NCBI GenBank assembly: GCA_022844275.1
Contig: JALHMB010000009.1
Coordinates: 62,001 to 126,000, forward strand
Direction of reading: 5' to 3'
Length of the DNA: 64,000 nucleotides
DNA from: Hyphomicrobiaceae bacterium
GTDB lineage: Bacteria; Pseudomonadota; Alphaproteobacteria; Rhizobiales; Hyphomicrobiaceae
Shown: positions 1 through 8,835 of the stretch, piece after piece
Layout: every line of letters starts with the position of its first letter
How positions within the stretch are numbered: the first letter of the stretch is position 1
Made by a program: the position numbers and the translations under genes
Notes under the pieces: model-generated
Databases searched by the model: none
Seen by the model: only the letters and a program-made list of their open reading frames with translations
Told to the model about the DNA's origin: nothing

Positions 1-1
1 C

Positions 2-739
2 GTCTATCTTCCTCCCGACGCCAATACCCTGCTCTCCGTGACGGACCACTGCCTGCGTAGCCGCAATTACGTGAATGTCGTTGTCGCCGGCAAGCAGTCG
101 GCGCCGCAGTGGCTCGATATGGACGCAGCCATCAAGCACTGTACCGCCGGGCTGGGCATCTGGGAATGGGCCAGCAACGATGAAGGCAGCGAGCCTGACG
201 TTGTGATGGCCTGCGCCGGCGATGTGCCGACCATGGAGACTCTGGCCGCAGTGGATATCCTGCGGCAGCATTTCCCGTCACTCAAGATTCGCGTCATCAA
301 CGTGGTGGATCTGTTGACGCTCTACCCACAGAGTGAGCATCCCCACGGGCTAAGCGACAAGGATTTCGATGTTCTGTTCACCAAGGACAAGCCCATAATC
401 TTCGCCTACCACGGGTATCCCTTGCTAATTCATAAGCTGACCTATCGACGAACCAACCATCACAATCTGCACGTTCGTGGCTTCAAGGAAGAGGGAACGA
501 CTACGACTCCTTTCGATATGGTGGTGCTCAACGACCTCGATCGGTTCCATCTGGCCAAGGACGTTATCGATCGGGTGCCAAGTCTGGGTACACGCGCCGC
601 CCACCTCACCCAAATCATCCGCGACAAACTTATCGATCACAAGCGCTACATCCGGCAACACGGCGAGGACATGCCGGAGATTCGCGATTGGAGATGGGGA
701 GCGAATGGAGTGGGGCCCAACAGCTCCAAGTGCACATGA
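2..739 (+). CDS. xfp: phosphoketolase, C-terminal part (5' end outside window)
   Basis: Partial gene; the frame is open from base 2 to the TGA at 737-739. The about 245 residues match the C-terminal domain of xylulose-5-phosphate/fructose-6-phosphate phosphoketolase, with recognisable segments such as [37 protein letters not shown] and [17 protein letters not shown]. The enzyme is thiamine-diphosphate dependent and splits a ketose phosphate to acetyl phosphate plus a triose or tetrose phosphate in the cytosol. The first ATG inside the window would start mid-domain, so it is not the true start. The stop overlaps the start of the next gene (ATGA), implying co-translation. The tail after residue 225 ([13 protein letters not shown]) is slightly unusual but in keeping with family ends. 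Confidence 0.95.
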   Translation, partial: VYLPPDANTLLSVTDHCLRSRNYVNVVVAGKQSAPQWLDMDAAIKHCTAGLGIWEWASNDEGSEPDVVMACAGDVPTMETLAAVDILRQHFPSLKIRVINVVDLLTLYPQSEHPHGLSDKDFDVLFTKDKPIIFAYHGYPLLIHKLTYRRTNHHNLHVRGFKEEGTTTTPFDMVVLNDLDRFHLAKDVIDRVPSLGTRAAHLTQIIRDKLIDHKRYIRQHGEDMPEIRDWRWGANGVGPNSSKCT

Positions 740-1359
740 GCGGCGGCATCCTTCCAGAGGTCTATCTTGTCCGGCATGGCGAGACCGCCTGGAGCCTTAG
801 CAGGCAGGCGACCGGCCGCGCCGACATCCCGCTGACCGATCGAGGCGAGCGAGATGCGCAAGAGCTGGGTACGCAGTTGCAGGGCTTGAGCCTCGTCCAA
901 GTGCTTACCAGCCCGTTGCAACGCGCACGGCGGACGGCAGTATTGGCGGGTTTCGACGACTGCGCCCAGCTCGATCCCGATTTGCTGGAATGGGACTACG
1001 GCGCGTACGAAGGCCGGCGCACAGCGGAGATCCAGGCCGAGCGACCACAGTGGCGTTTGTTCCAGGACGGCTGCCCGGACGGGGAAACGCTGCAAGCAGT
1101 GAGCGTGCGCGCGGAGCGCGTCATCGATCGAATCCGGGCGCTGGAGGGCAACGTGCTCGTCTTCGCGCATCGCGACATCCTGCGCGTCTTCACTGCCCGC
1201 TGGCTCGGCCTACCGGCGGCAGATGCCCGATACCTTTATCTCTCGACGTCTTCGCTGAGTATTCTTGGCTATCACCACAACCTGGATGAGCCGGTCATTC
1301 GCCTGTGGAACGACGCCCGCCATTCAAAACGGCACATGCGCGAGCCTGATCCCTCATGA
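736..1359 (+). CDS. histidine phosphatase family (phosphoglycerate-mutase-like) protein
   Basis: A 207-residue cytosolic enzyme of the branch 1 histidine phosphatase family. The N-terminal [12 protein letters not shown] carries the RHG catalytic motif; the conserved acid lies in [12 protein letters not shown], and the second catalytic His is in [13 protein letters not shown]. The start at 736 overlaps the phosphoketolase stop as ATGA, so I chose it over an in-frame ATG at 688 that lies inside the previous gene. Coupling to phosphoketolase suggests a sugar-phosphate phosphatase role, but the substrate cannot be read from the sequence. Similar enzymes include cobalamin ribazole phosphatase and fructose bisphosphatase-like proteins. 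Confidence 0.9.
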   Translation: MSGGILPEVYLVRHGETAWSLSRQATGRADIPLTDRGERDAQELGTQLQGLSLVQVLTSPLQRARRTAVLAGFDDCAQLDPDLLEWDYGAYEGRRTAEIQAERPQWRLFQDGCPDGETLQAVSVRAERVIDRIRALEGNVLVFAHRDILRVFTARWLGLPAADARYLYLSTSSLSILGYHHNLDEPVIRLWNDARHSKRHMREPDPS

Positions 1360-1370
1360 CAGCGTAGTCG

Positions 1371-1394
1371 CTCGGCGTTTCGGGAATCGCCGAG
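1371..1394 (+). terminator. possible stem-loop after the phosphoketolase operon
   Basis: Twelve bases after the phosphatase stop lies CTCGGCG, a 10-base loop, then CGCCGAG: a perfect 7-bp GC-rich stem. No T tract follows, so it may be a factor-dependent end or a 3' stabilising hairpin rather than a classical intrinsic terminator. It also sits between the convergent phosphatase and glucokinase genes. Confidence 0.4.
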
Positions 1395-1533
1395 CCATCC
1401 GGCAGCGGCGGCTCCGGCAGGCGTTGAAGTGTCTCGATTCACTTTCGCCATTCTCCTTCCGTGAGCGTAGGTTCCGGCGAGACGAAGCGATCTTGTCGGT
1501 GCGCGAGCTTTCAGTTTGCAGTTCTCGGCGATC

Positions 1534-2490
1534 TCATAGCTGCCGAAGATACCTCGCCGCCCCCAACAGCGCCGGCACCGGCCGCGTGATGACGTAAGTC
1601 GGAATGGCCTCAAGATAGTTCAGAAACCGCCCCTTCGCTTGGAAGCGCGTTCGGAAATCAGACTCGAAGAAAACCCGACCGAGCTTCGGAACGATACCTC
1701 CAGTAATATAGACGCCGCCACGCGCACCGAGCGTGAGGGCGAGGTTGCCCGCAACCGTACCCAGCATTGCGCAAAACATGCCGGTCGCCTCCTGCGTCCG
1801 TGGGTCCTCCCGCCAGATCTGTGCGTCTGTAATCTGCGCCGGCGTGAACGATGCAGATGATAGGTTCTCGAGCTCGCAAAGGGCTTCGTACAAATTGACG
1901 AGGCCTTGACCCGAGAGTACCCGCTCGGCAGAAACATGATCATAACGACGACGCATGAGATCCAAAACTTCCGCTTCGCGCGATGTCGCCGCCGGCATGG
2001 TGACATGACCGCCCTCGCTCTCGAGCAGTACGATGCCGCCCTCCGAGTGGAGAAATGCACTCATACCCAAACCTGTGCCGGGGCCAACCACGCCGATGGG
2101 CGCGTCGATGACGCCCGAACCAGAGCCGACCTCGACAATATCGCTCTCACCAAGTTCCGATATGGCGAGGGCGTTGGCAGCAAAATCGTTGATGATGTGA
2201 AGTTCGCGTAAACCAAGACGTATCCGCAAGTCCTCGATCAAGAAATGCCAAGGATGGTTGATCATTCGCACTTCGTTACCGGATACAACGGCGGCGATAG
2301 CCAACACCCCGTCATCTGGCTTGCCAGTCGGACGCTCCTCTGCCAAAAAGCTCAGAATCGCCTTCGCGATATCCGAATCAGCTTGTGAATCATACACGCG
2401 AGGCGCGCTGATGGTTCCGTCGGAGCGAATCATCGCAAGCCGGGCGTTGGTCGCACCGATGTCACCCACGAGAGCCAGGTTGCTGCTCAT
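1534..2490 (-). CDS. glk: glucokinase
   Basis: A 318-residue protein of the bacterial Glk family, near the usual length of about 320. It phosphorylates glucose to glucose-6-phosphate with ATP in the cytosol. Visible motifs are the N-terminal phosphate loop GDIGATNARLAMI, the catalytic-Asp region HIINDFAANALA, VVGPGTGLGMSAF, the sugar-binding LESEGGHVTMPA and the C-terminal GGVYITGGIVPKL. The usual DIGGTN is DIGATN here, a tolerated change. It lies 32 bases downstream of the CBS-BON gene on the same strand, so the two probably form one transcript. With the phosphoketolase next door it suggests a local sugar-utilisation or low-oxygen carbon module. Confidence 0.95.
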   Translation of the reverse strand: MSSNLALVGDIGATNARLAMIRSDGTISAPRVYDSQADSDIAKAILSFLAEERPTGKPDDGVLAIAAVVSGNEVRMINHPWHFLIEDLRIRLGLRELHIINDFAANALAISELGESDIVEVGSGSGVIDAPIGVVGPGTGLGMSAFLHSEGGIVLLESEGGHVTMPAATSREAEVLDLMRRRYDHVSAERVLSGQGLVNLYEALCELENLSSASFTPAQITDAQIWREDPRTQEATGMFCAMLGTVAGNLALTLGARGGVYITGGIVPKLGRVFFESDFRTRFQAKGRFLNYLEAIPTYVITRPVPALLGAARYLRQL

Positions 2491-2522
2491 CGAGACCCCG
2501 CCTCCGTTGACCTCCGGGGTTG

Positions 2523-3239
2523 TCAGTGCTGAGTAGGGCAGGGGCCACTACTTTCGTGACGACGACGACCAATAATGATCAGGCGGTCCTCTACCTGCTT
2601 GACGCCCGCTACGCCACGCGCCGCTGAAATTAGCCGAGCGGCCGCATCCTTGTCCGTCAGCGCACCGCGCAACACGACTGATCCGCCACGAACCGCGACG
2701 TTCATCGAACGCCAGCCAGTCTGCGCCTTCTGCGACGGCGCAAGGATGACACGTTGGCGTAATTCACGAATTTCTACACTCTCCGAAGGCATCTCCTCTG
2801 CTTCCCGAGCTAGTCCGCGGAGGAAGCCGGCACGTCTAACGATCCCTCTTGTTTTGCCTTCCTTGACGACAGGAATTCTCTTGACGCCACGCCTCCCCAT
2901 CATGGTGGCGGTTTCGACATTCGGTGGGTCCTGGCTGTCGATCAATACGTCGGACGTCATCACGTCGGCGATACACACGAGCCGCGCTGATCCAGCTCGA
3001 TCGTCCCAGTTCCTCGAACCGAGCAGAAATTCCTGCCATTTCTGGCGATTCTGACTGGAAGCCCCCTCTCTGGGGCGCAGCAGGTCCCGGCCCGTGATCA
3101 TGCAGATGAGATTTCCATTTCCATCCACCGCGGGTAGTGCGCTGATGCGGCATCTGACCAACAGGCGTTGCGCCACCTCAATCGGCGCCGTCGAACTGAT
3201 ACTGGCCGCGCCAAAGGTCATCACATCAGATGTGCGCAT
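2523..3239 (-). CDS. CBS-domain pair plus BON domain protein
   Basis: 238 residues when started at the ATG at 3239, which has GGAGG six bases upstream; longer starts at 3251 or 3266 are in frame. Residues about 1-60 form the first CBS motif (TSDVMTFGAASIS, then SALPAVDGNGNLICMITGRDLL). Residues about 90-150 form the second (CIADVMTSDVLI, then GVKRIPVVKEGKTRGIVRR). The last about 65 residues are a BON domain (VVLRGALTDKDAAARLISAARGVAGVKQVEDRL). CBS pairs bind adenosine nucleotides and BON domains often bind phospholipid, so this looks like a small energy- or stress-sensing protein. The target is unknown. No signal peptide is seen. Confidence 0.85.
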   Translation of the reverse strand: MRTSDVMTFGAASISSTAPIEVAQRLLVRCRISALPAVDGNGNLICMITGRDLLRPREGASSQNRQKWQEFLLGSRNWDDRAGSARLVCIADVMTSDVLIDSQDPPNVETATMMGRRGVKRIPVVKEGKTRGIVRRAGFLRGLAREAEEMPSESVEIRELRQRVILAPSQKAQTGWRSMNVAVRGGSVVLRGALTDKDAAARLISAARGVAGVKQVEDRLIIIGRRRHESSGPCPTQH

Positions 3240-3734
3240 TTTCGCCTCCATTGTCCGACGCCCCAATCAAGATCATTCCGTTTCGGAGACATCTCGCCGT
3301 GTAAACCAGCGTACCCGAAACTCCCCGAGTAACAAGCCGTGAATATCGGCGGCCTTCCGCAGCGCCCGTGGGCGGAATGCAGCAGGTAACGGTCCTCGAA
3401 ATCGTTGCTGGAGGTCCGCCAGTTGAGAGCCGGCTCCTCTGTGCGAAGCAGGCCGCAGCCGAGCATACACGTATAGACCGAACCGTCTGTCGCCACTTCG
3501 ATCATGCTGTCTGGACGGCGCAATAGATGGGCGTGCTGCCACACGCGACCGCGATCAGCGCTGAGAGCAGTCTCTCCTGTGTCGCGGCGGAAACTCGTAC
3601 CACGTCAGTGGAAGATGCTACTAGGCCGATCAGGTCGTCCGGCGCCGGTCCGACACGCTCGAATCGGCATTGTTCACGCCAATCTGGTGGAAGTCAGCCG
3701 GCGCTCCGACGCCTGGCGCGGTCGATTGAGACCG
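3240..3734. other. gap between the phosphorylase and CBS-BON genes; no gene I can support
   Basis: About 495 bases. Minus-strand frames stay open over 3221-3544 (107 codons, with a Cys-containing stretch SVYTCMLGC) and 3273-3542 (89 codons). The longer one runs into the CBS-BON start, neither has a recognisable family match, and their codon use is not clearly better than the shadow frames. It may hold a small unknown gene, a decayed gene, or only the promoter of the CBS-BON/glk pair. Confidence 0.3.
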
Positions 3735-5273
3735 TCACGACGAAAACTCGACTTCGATGATGTCTTGACTTCTTTGCGCGTATTCCAATGCATAAGCCAG
3801 TTCGCCCGAGGTCTCGGCGTGGATGTCGAGCATCACTTGGCCTTTGTCGATCTCCTGCCCGAGGCTCACATTCATGAAGACGCCTGCAGCCTTGGCCTCC
3901 GGTGCGCCCGCGAGCTTGGCGAGCCTCCCGAGCTTGCGATTGTTGATATGAACGATACGTCCGGCACGCGGCGAGATCAGCGGGTGCACATTGGATGCGT
4001 TCGGGGGATTGCGTAGCCCACCCTGGGCCTCGCATATGGCCTGGAACTTCTGCCACGCTCGCCCGTTCGCAAGGCTCGCAAGCGCCGCAGTGGTTCCTTC
4101 CCCGCTGGCGACCTTCCCGCCGATCTCCAAGGCAGCCCCAGCCAGTGTCGCCGCGCGTCTGCGCAAATCGTCGGGTGCGCCCGGTGCGTCTTGGAGCACA
4201 GCAAGTACGTCGAGCGCCTCCAGGGCCGGGCCTATTCCGCGACCGACCGGTTGCGATCCGTCGGTCAAGAGGCATGTAGCCAACAGTCCGAAGTGCGACG
4301 CGACAGCGCTGATTCGTTCCGCAAAGTGACGCGCAGACGCCTCGCTGCGGACTTTGGCGGTGGGACCGACCGGAATATCGATCACGACGTGCGTCGAACC
4401 GGCCGCAATCTTCTTCGACAAAACAGACGCGATGAGCTGCCCTTCGGTATCGACATCAAGCTCGCGCTCTATGCGGATGAAAATGTCGTCAGCCGGGCTC
4501 AGGTGCATCGCCCCACCCCAGGCGATGCAGCCGCCTTCGGCTTCCACCACGCGTCTGAGCGTCGAGATGTCCAAGTCGACCGGAGCGAGCGTCTCCATCG
4601 CATCCGCTGTGCCTGCCGGCGAGGTGATCGCACGCGACGAGGTTTTGGGGATAACGAGCCCGTGGGCTGCAACAATCGCGACGACGATCGGGGTGGTACG
4701 GTTGCCAGGGAGCCCGCCGATACAGTGCTTGTCCATCACGATCGGGGAATCCCAGCGCAAGCGCTCGCCGACCTCGACCATGGCCCCGGTCAGATCGACG
4801 GTCTCCTGCTCGTCGAGAGGAAGCGCGGCGCTCGCCGTCAGGAAGGCCGCCAAATGTACATCAGTATAGCGGCGTGCGGCGACGTCCTTGACGATCGACT
4901 CAACGGCGTGCGAGTCGAGCCGGTTGCCGTAGATCTTCCGGCGGACACTTGCGAGGGATTCGAGTGTGGGTGCATGCGTGACGGCGACCGCCGCGTCCTC
5001 TTCGAGCCGTAGGATCTGCCAAGCGGTTTCCGTAAGGGCAATCTGGTCGATGGCGAGCAGATCGTCCCCTTCAATCTGGAACAGGGTTGCTTGCACCTCC
5101 CGGCCACCGCTCGACACCAGGACTTGCGATCTGGAAGCAAGACCTTCCGATCGGCAGACATGGCAGTCGGTCCGCATGATAACAACCGGCTGGTGTTGTG
5201 TGTGCAGCCGGAGACGTTTGGCGCGGAGTGGCGGTGGGGTGGGGAATTCTGTCGAGGTGTCACCTTGATTCAT
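3735..5273 (-). CDS. AMP phosphorylase / thymidine phosphorylase 2 family protein
   Basis: A 512-residue protein. The C-terminal about 430 residues are the pyrimidine-nucleoside phosphorylase fold, with the phosphate/base site KTSSRAITSPAGTADAME near residue 210. The N-terminal about 85 residues are the extra domain typical of the long AMP-phosphorylase/putative thymidine phosphorylase 2 group, absent in classical DeoA. Family members cleave AMP or thymidine with phosphate; the AMP version gives ribose-1,5-bisphosphate and adenine. The start ATG at 5273-5271 overlaps the stop of the upstream hydrolase gene (ATGA), so it is translationally coupled. With a PRPP synthetase-like gene in the operon, a nucleotide-ribose salvage role is likely; no RuBisCO or R15P isomerase is seen here. 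Confidence 0.9.
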   Translation of the reverse strand: MNQGDTSTEFPTPPPLRAKRLRLHTQHQPVVIMRTDCHVCRSEGLASRSQVLVSSGGREVQATLFQIEGDDLLAIDQIALTETAWQILRLEEDAAVAVTHAPTLESLASVRRKIYGNRLDSHAVESIVKDVAARRYTDVHLAAFLTASAALPLDEQETVDLTGAMVEVGERLRWDSPIVMDKHCIGGLPGNRTTPIVVAIVAAHGLVIPKTSSRAITSPAGTADAMETLAPVDLDISTLRRVVEAEGGCIAWGGAMHLSPADDIFIRIERELDVDTEGQLIASVLSKKIAAGSTHVVIDIPVGPTAKVRSEASARHFAERISAVASHFGLLATCLLTDGSQPVGRGIGPALEALDVLAVLQDAPGAPDDLRRRAATLAGAALEIGGKVASGEGTTAALASLANGRAWQKFQAICEAQGGLRNPPNASNVHPLISPRAGRIVHINNRKLGRLAKLAGAPEAKAAGVFMNVSLGQEIDKGQVMLDIHAETSGELAYALEYAQRSQDIIEVEFSS

Positions 5274-6628
5274 AGGTCGAACGCCTGATCTTGGCGAGGA
5301 ACGGTCGCATTCCATCCGAGGTCCTTGTCGATGCGGACGCGCAGCGCCTCAGCGGCTGAAGCCTCCCCATGAACGATGAAGGTGTGCGCAGGCGCCTGAC
5401 GGAAGCCGGAAAGCCAGCGCAGCAACTCATTAGAGTCCGCGTGCGCCGAGAGCGCGGGCAGATCGGCAACCTCTGCCAAAACCGGTATCCACTGCCCGTG
5501 GATCTTGATCTCGCGGGCCCCCTCCAGCATGGCGCGTCCGCGGGTTCCCGCAGCCTGAAAACCGGAGAACAGGATAGTGTTTCTTCGATCGGGTGCATAT
5601 GCTTTGAGGTGGTGGAGAACGCGGCCACCGGTTGCCATGCCGCTGGCTGAGATCACCACCTTAGGATAGGAACTCGCGGTTATTGCTTTTGACCCTTCGA
5701 CGTCCCTTGTGTATTTGGCGATCCCGCAGATTGTGTCGCAATCATCCGGCGGAAGCCGATGATCGTCGCGATGGGCGTGGAGCAGGTCCGTCGCGCTAAT
5801 CGCCATGGGGCTGTCGAGGTAGATTGGAATGTTTGAAAGTCGGCCCGCAGACCTCAACTTCCAGAGATGATAAAGCAGCGACTGAGCCCGGCCGACGGCG
5901 AAGGCTGGGATCACCACGGTCCCGCCGCGCCGAACCGTGCGCTCGATTATAGAACCTAGCATCTCGGTTGGATCGCCCGGTTCGTGGATGCGATTGCCGT
6001 AAGTGGATTCAATGATGATGTAGTCGGCCTCGGGAACAGGCTCCGGATCAAGCATCATGGGATCTCCGTAACGGCCAAGATCACCGGAAAAGACAATCCG
6101 CTTGCCGCCCCATTCGATATCGGCGGTGGCAGCACCGAGGATATGGCCAGCACGCCTGAACATCAGGATTGCCCCTCCGGGAAGCTGGACCGGCTTGGCG
6201 AACGGAACGGCCGAGAAGTGTTCGAGCGCGCGTTCCGCATCGTGAATGCCGTAGAGAGGCAGGGCGGGCTTGTGCTTGGAGAAGCCTTTCCTGTTGGCAT
6301 ATTCAGCATCCTTCTCTTGGAGGTGACCGCTGTCCTTCAGGATCAGTTCTGCAACATCGCGGGTCGCGTCGGTTGCGAAGATGTTGCCACGAAAGCCGTC
6401 CCTCACGAGCTTCGGCAAATAACCGGAATGATCCAGATGCGCGTGGGTCAAGACGACAGCGTCAATGCTCGAAGGTTTAACGGGCAAAGGCGTCCAGTTC
6501 AGCTCGCGTAGATTCTTGAGGCCCTGGAACAGGCCGCAGTCGATCAGGATGCGCTTGCCATCCCGCGTCAGCAGATGTTTCGAACCGGTGACAGTGCCAG
6601 CACCGCCGAGGGACGTGAGTTTGAGCAT
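5270..6628 (-). CDS. beta-CASP metallo-beta-lactamase-fold ribonuclease-like protein
   Basis: 452 residues from the ATG at 6628, which has AGGAGG six bases upstream; the open frame extends further but without support. The metallo-beta-lactamase core carries the two-zinc motif THAHLDHSG near residue 60, HILGAA and SGDLGR. The beta-CASP half carries STYGNR, the GTVVIPAFAVGRAQ region, SASGMATGG, LSAHAD and a late VHGE. These are the hallmarks of the YSH1/KseA-like RNA exo- and endonuclease family. It is cytosolic, with the last bases overlapping the phosphorylase start. Homologues often sit with PRPP synthetase and phosphorylase genes in stress operons; the physiological RNA target is unknown. 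Confidence 0.92.
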   Translation of the reverse strand: MLKLTSLGGAGTVTGSKHLLTRDGKRILIDCGLFQGLKNLRELNWTPLPVKPSSIDAVVLTHAHLDHSGYLPKLVRDGFRGNIFATDATRDVAELILKDSGHLQEKDAEYANRKGFSKHKPALPLYGIHDAERALEHFSAVPFAKPVQLPGGAILMFRRAGHILGAATADIEWGGKRIVFSGDLGRYGDPMMLDPEPVPEADYIIIESTYGNRIHEPGDPTEMLGSIIERTVRRGGTVVIPAFAVGRAQSLLYHLWKLRSAGRLSNIPIYLDSPMAISATDLLHAHRDDHRLPPDDCDTICGIAKYTRDVEGSKAITASSYPKVVISASGMATGGRVLHHLKAYAPDRRNTILFSGFQAAGTRGRAMLEGAREIKIHGQWIPVLAEVADLPALSAHADSNELLRWLSGFRQAPAHTFIVHGEASAAEALRVRIDKDLGWNATVPRQDQAFDL

Positions 6629-6695
6629 GTCTGCCTCCTGGTCGACTTCAGTGTTGATTGGGTGCCTGACTGGGCGCGCCATCATTGTAGGCCCC

Positions 6696-7643
6696 TCACT
6701 CAACGCCGCTAACTTCGTCGCCAGGCTCGAGTAGACGGCGATGCCGAACGATGTCCTCTCGAGCCATCTCGGCTGATGCGATCGCCGCAACGATCAGCGG
6801 CGCAAGCTGGATGGCGTTGCTCTCATGTGATATTGAATCGCTTGAGACGATCCGGTCGGCGAACAACTTTAGTCGCTCATAGGAATCCTCCGCGAACACC
6901 CCGTGGACAACCGCGCAAACTGGTCGCCGGAAGCCAAGGAGCGGCAGTTTTCGAGCGGCTTCAATCAGCGTGTGACCCGACGAAGCGATATCGTCGACGA
7001 GGACCGGATAGCGGGCCTTCCACTGCGAAAGGTCTGGGAATTCGACATCGACATTGCGGTCGCCGTGCCGGACCTTGCGTAGCACGGCATGAGGGGCGCC
7101 GATGCGACTGGCGATCGCCGACACCCATTGCTCGCTCTCCTCGTCCGGGCCGACGATCACCGGCTGATCGACCTCTGCGGCAATCCAGTCTGCAAGGAGA
7201 GGCGCCGCGTGTAACGCCTCAGCAGGGATCGTGTAGAGCGCGGAGAGTGCAGGATACCGGTGCAGGTGCGGATCGACCGTCACCAGCCGGTCGAAGCTAG
7301 ATGAGACAAGCCGCGCGAAGCTCCTTGAGGTCACCGCCTCTCCCGGCTGAAAACGGCGGTCCTGCCGCATATAGGAAAGGTAAGGCGCGATAAGCGTCAC
7401 CTCGCGCGCCCCGAGCACGCGGGCGGCGTCGGCAACAAAGATCAGGCGCAGGAAGCCGTCATCGGGTTGGCCCAGCGTGCAGACCAAGTCGACGGCTTTG
7501 TCCTTCACCTCCGAGAGGATGCGAACATAGGTCTCGCCGTCGGGAAAGCGGCGGGTCTGCAACTCGCCGAGCTCCCAGCGTCCTGCGTCGGCCAGACGCC
7601 GCGCTAAGGCCTCGTTTCCCGGCAGTGGAAGGATCAACCGCAC
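6696..7643 (-). CDS. prs: ribose-phosphate pyrophosphokinase (PRPP synthetase-like)
   Basis: A 315-residue protein, first gene of the prs-hydrolase-phosphorylase operon. It transfers diphosphate from ATP to ribose-5-phosphate. Seen motifs: RRFPDGETYVR near residue 32, the ATP flexible-loop region YLSYMRQDRRFQPGEAV near residue 90, the metal-binding VDPHLHR near residue 123, and the PRPP loop VLVDDIASSGHTL near residue 215. The start is a GTG (7643-7641) without a strong ribosome site, chosen because the N-terminus aligns with family starts. It differs enough from housekeeping Prs (for example GPDEESEQW) to be a second, specialised copy that could make or, running backwards, use PRPP. Confidence 0.9.
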   Translation of the reverse strand: MRLILPLPGNEALARRLADAGRWELGELQTRRFPDGETYVRILSEVKDKAVDLVCTLGQPDDGFLRLIFVADAARVLGAREVTLIAPYLSYMRQDRRFQPGEAVTSRSFARLVSSSFDRLVTVDPHLHRYPALSALYTIPAEALHAAPLLADWIAAEVDQPVIVGPDEESEQWVSAIASRIGAPHAVLRKVRHGDRNVDVEFPDLSQWKARYPVLVDDIASSGHTLIEAARKLPLLGFRRPVCAVVHGVFAEDSYERLKLFADRIVSSDSISHESNAIQLAPLIVAAIASAEMAREDIVRHRRLLEPGDEVSGVE

Positions 7644-7689
7644 GACGCAGCACTCGGTTGTTCGTTGATCACTGTCATATGTGCCTCCT

Positions 7690-7930
7690 TTAGGAGCGCA
7701 GGAATTGCGCGTTGATGGCGACGATGACGGTGCTGGCCGACATGAAGACGGCGGCCACGGCGGGCGTCATCATGAAGCCAGTGCCACAGGTAATGCCGGT
7801 CGCCATCGGCACGGCGATCGCGTTTTAGGTCGTCCCCCAGATGAGGTTCTGCACCATCTCTCGATAAGGGGCGCGCGATAGCCCGAGGATGGCGCCCACG
7901 TGTGTGACAAGCGGTGTTCCGAAGAGCTGT
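7690..7930 (-). pseudogene. remnant of a CopB-type metal P-type ATPase (last ~75 codons)
   Basis: Reading the minus strand gives the last membrane segments of a heavy-metal P1B ATPase: THVGAILGLSRAPYREMVQ, NLIWGTT, then NAIAVPMATGI and SASTVIVAINAQFLRS before a TAA at 7692-7690. A TAA at 7827-7825 falls where the family has Tyr before Asn-Ala, so even the fragment is not open. All of the catalytic part is missing; upstream the sequence joins the next gene's 3' end near 7930. It is a decayed copy of a copper ATPase beside a copper island that holds an intact CopA at 16.5-18.9 kb. Confidence 0.8.
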
Positions 7931-7952
7931 CTGCTTTATCGGCTGGCAAGCT

Positions 7953-8774
7953 CTACTGCGCGCGTTGAATTACGCCGGATCGCCGGTTGACGCTGAAGCG
8001 ATCCGCCAGCGAGCCGTCCGCCGTAACGATCTCGGCGACGATCGAATCCTTGTCGACATCCTTGACCGTGCCGACTTTCACGCGCGGATTGCCCTGCGCT
8101 TGGAGAAGCCGGTCGAAATGCTCACGCACATCTTCAATCGACACGGTCGTGCTCGGCGTGACGACACCAAGACCGATGGCGCCGCGGCCCTGTCCCATCA
8201 TGCCCTCCGTCATGCCGGGTTGCTGACCCGTCATGCCGGGCTGCCGACCCATCATGCCGGCCATCATTGGGCACATCATCATGCCCTGCTGCATCGGCAT
8301 CTGGCCACTCATCATTCGGGGACCCATCATGCTTGGTCCCATCGTGCCGTGACCCATCATGCCCTGAGACATACCTTGCATCATCTGCGGTCCCATCATC
8401 TGGCCCATCCCAGGAGTTGTCGGCGCTTGCGCGGTTTGGCCGGCGGGAGCGGCACCCGCGACGGCGATGCCGAGCTTATCGAGCGTTGCCTTGTCGGGCT
8501 CGCCGGAAACCGCGAGATGATGTTCCGACTGGTATCTCCGAATGGCGGCGCGGGTCTCGTCGGTGAGAATGCCGTCTACCTTCACGGCAATGCCTTGTTT
8601 GGTCAAAGCCTCCTGCAGCGACTTGATCGTAGCCTCGGACAGGGCGGCAGAAGTCGGTGCTGTCATCGTTGCAGGCTGCGCGAAAGCGGAAACACTCGCC
8701 AGCACTGGAGTGAGGATCATCGTCGCAGCAGCCATGATGGCAGCGAGTGCGCTCGTCTTGAGATGGAGTTTCAT
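7953..8774 (-). CDS. secreted peptidoglycan-binding-domain protein with Met-rich linker
   Basis: 273 residues from the ATG at 8774, which has AAGGAG about eight bases upstream; another ATG at 8780 is too close to it. Residues 1-30 are a signal peptide ending SAFA. A peptidoglycan-binding repeat follows (IKSLQEALTKQGIAVKVDG, then TRAAIRRYQSEHHLAVSG). Next is an about 85-residue stretch dominated by Met, Gly and Gln (MMGPQMMQGMSQGMMG and similar). The last about 65 residues (VSIEDVREHFDRLLQAQG onward) form a separate small domain. Met-rich periplasmic segments typically bind Cu(I), so a wall-anchored copper buffer is a fair inference. It faces the dead ATPase gene just downstream. Confidence 0.8.
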   Translation of the reverse strand: MKLHLKTSALAAIMAAATMILTPVLASVSAFAQPATMTAPTSAALSEATIKSLQEALTKQGIAVKVDGILTDETRAAIRRYQSEHHLAVSGEPDKATLDKLGIAVAGAAPAGQTAQAPTTPGMGQMMGPQMMQGMSQGMMGHGTMGPSMMGPRMMSGQMPMQQGMMMCPMMAGMMGRQPGMTGQQPGMTEGMMGQGRGAIGLGVVTPSTTVSIEDVREHFDRLLQAQGNPRVKVGTVKDVDKDSIVAEIVTADGSLADRFSVNRRSGVIQRAQ

Positions 8775-8835
8775 GTTCATTCTCCTTGGAGTGGGGTTGG
8801 TCACATCGCAATTGGCATTCTGTGCAGAGCGTAAG

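Noticed and set aside
7665-7678. FNR/FixK-like TTGAT-CACT-GTCAT before the PRPP synthetase-like gene
   Set aside because: It has one mismatch in the second half, and a normal activator spacing of -41.5 would put the transcript start inside the coding region. Coincidence is more likely.
8164-8420. Repeated CATCATG units as a possible CRISPR-like array
   Set aside because: They are Met codons on the minus strand within the Met-rich linker; units are irregular and lack spacers.
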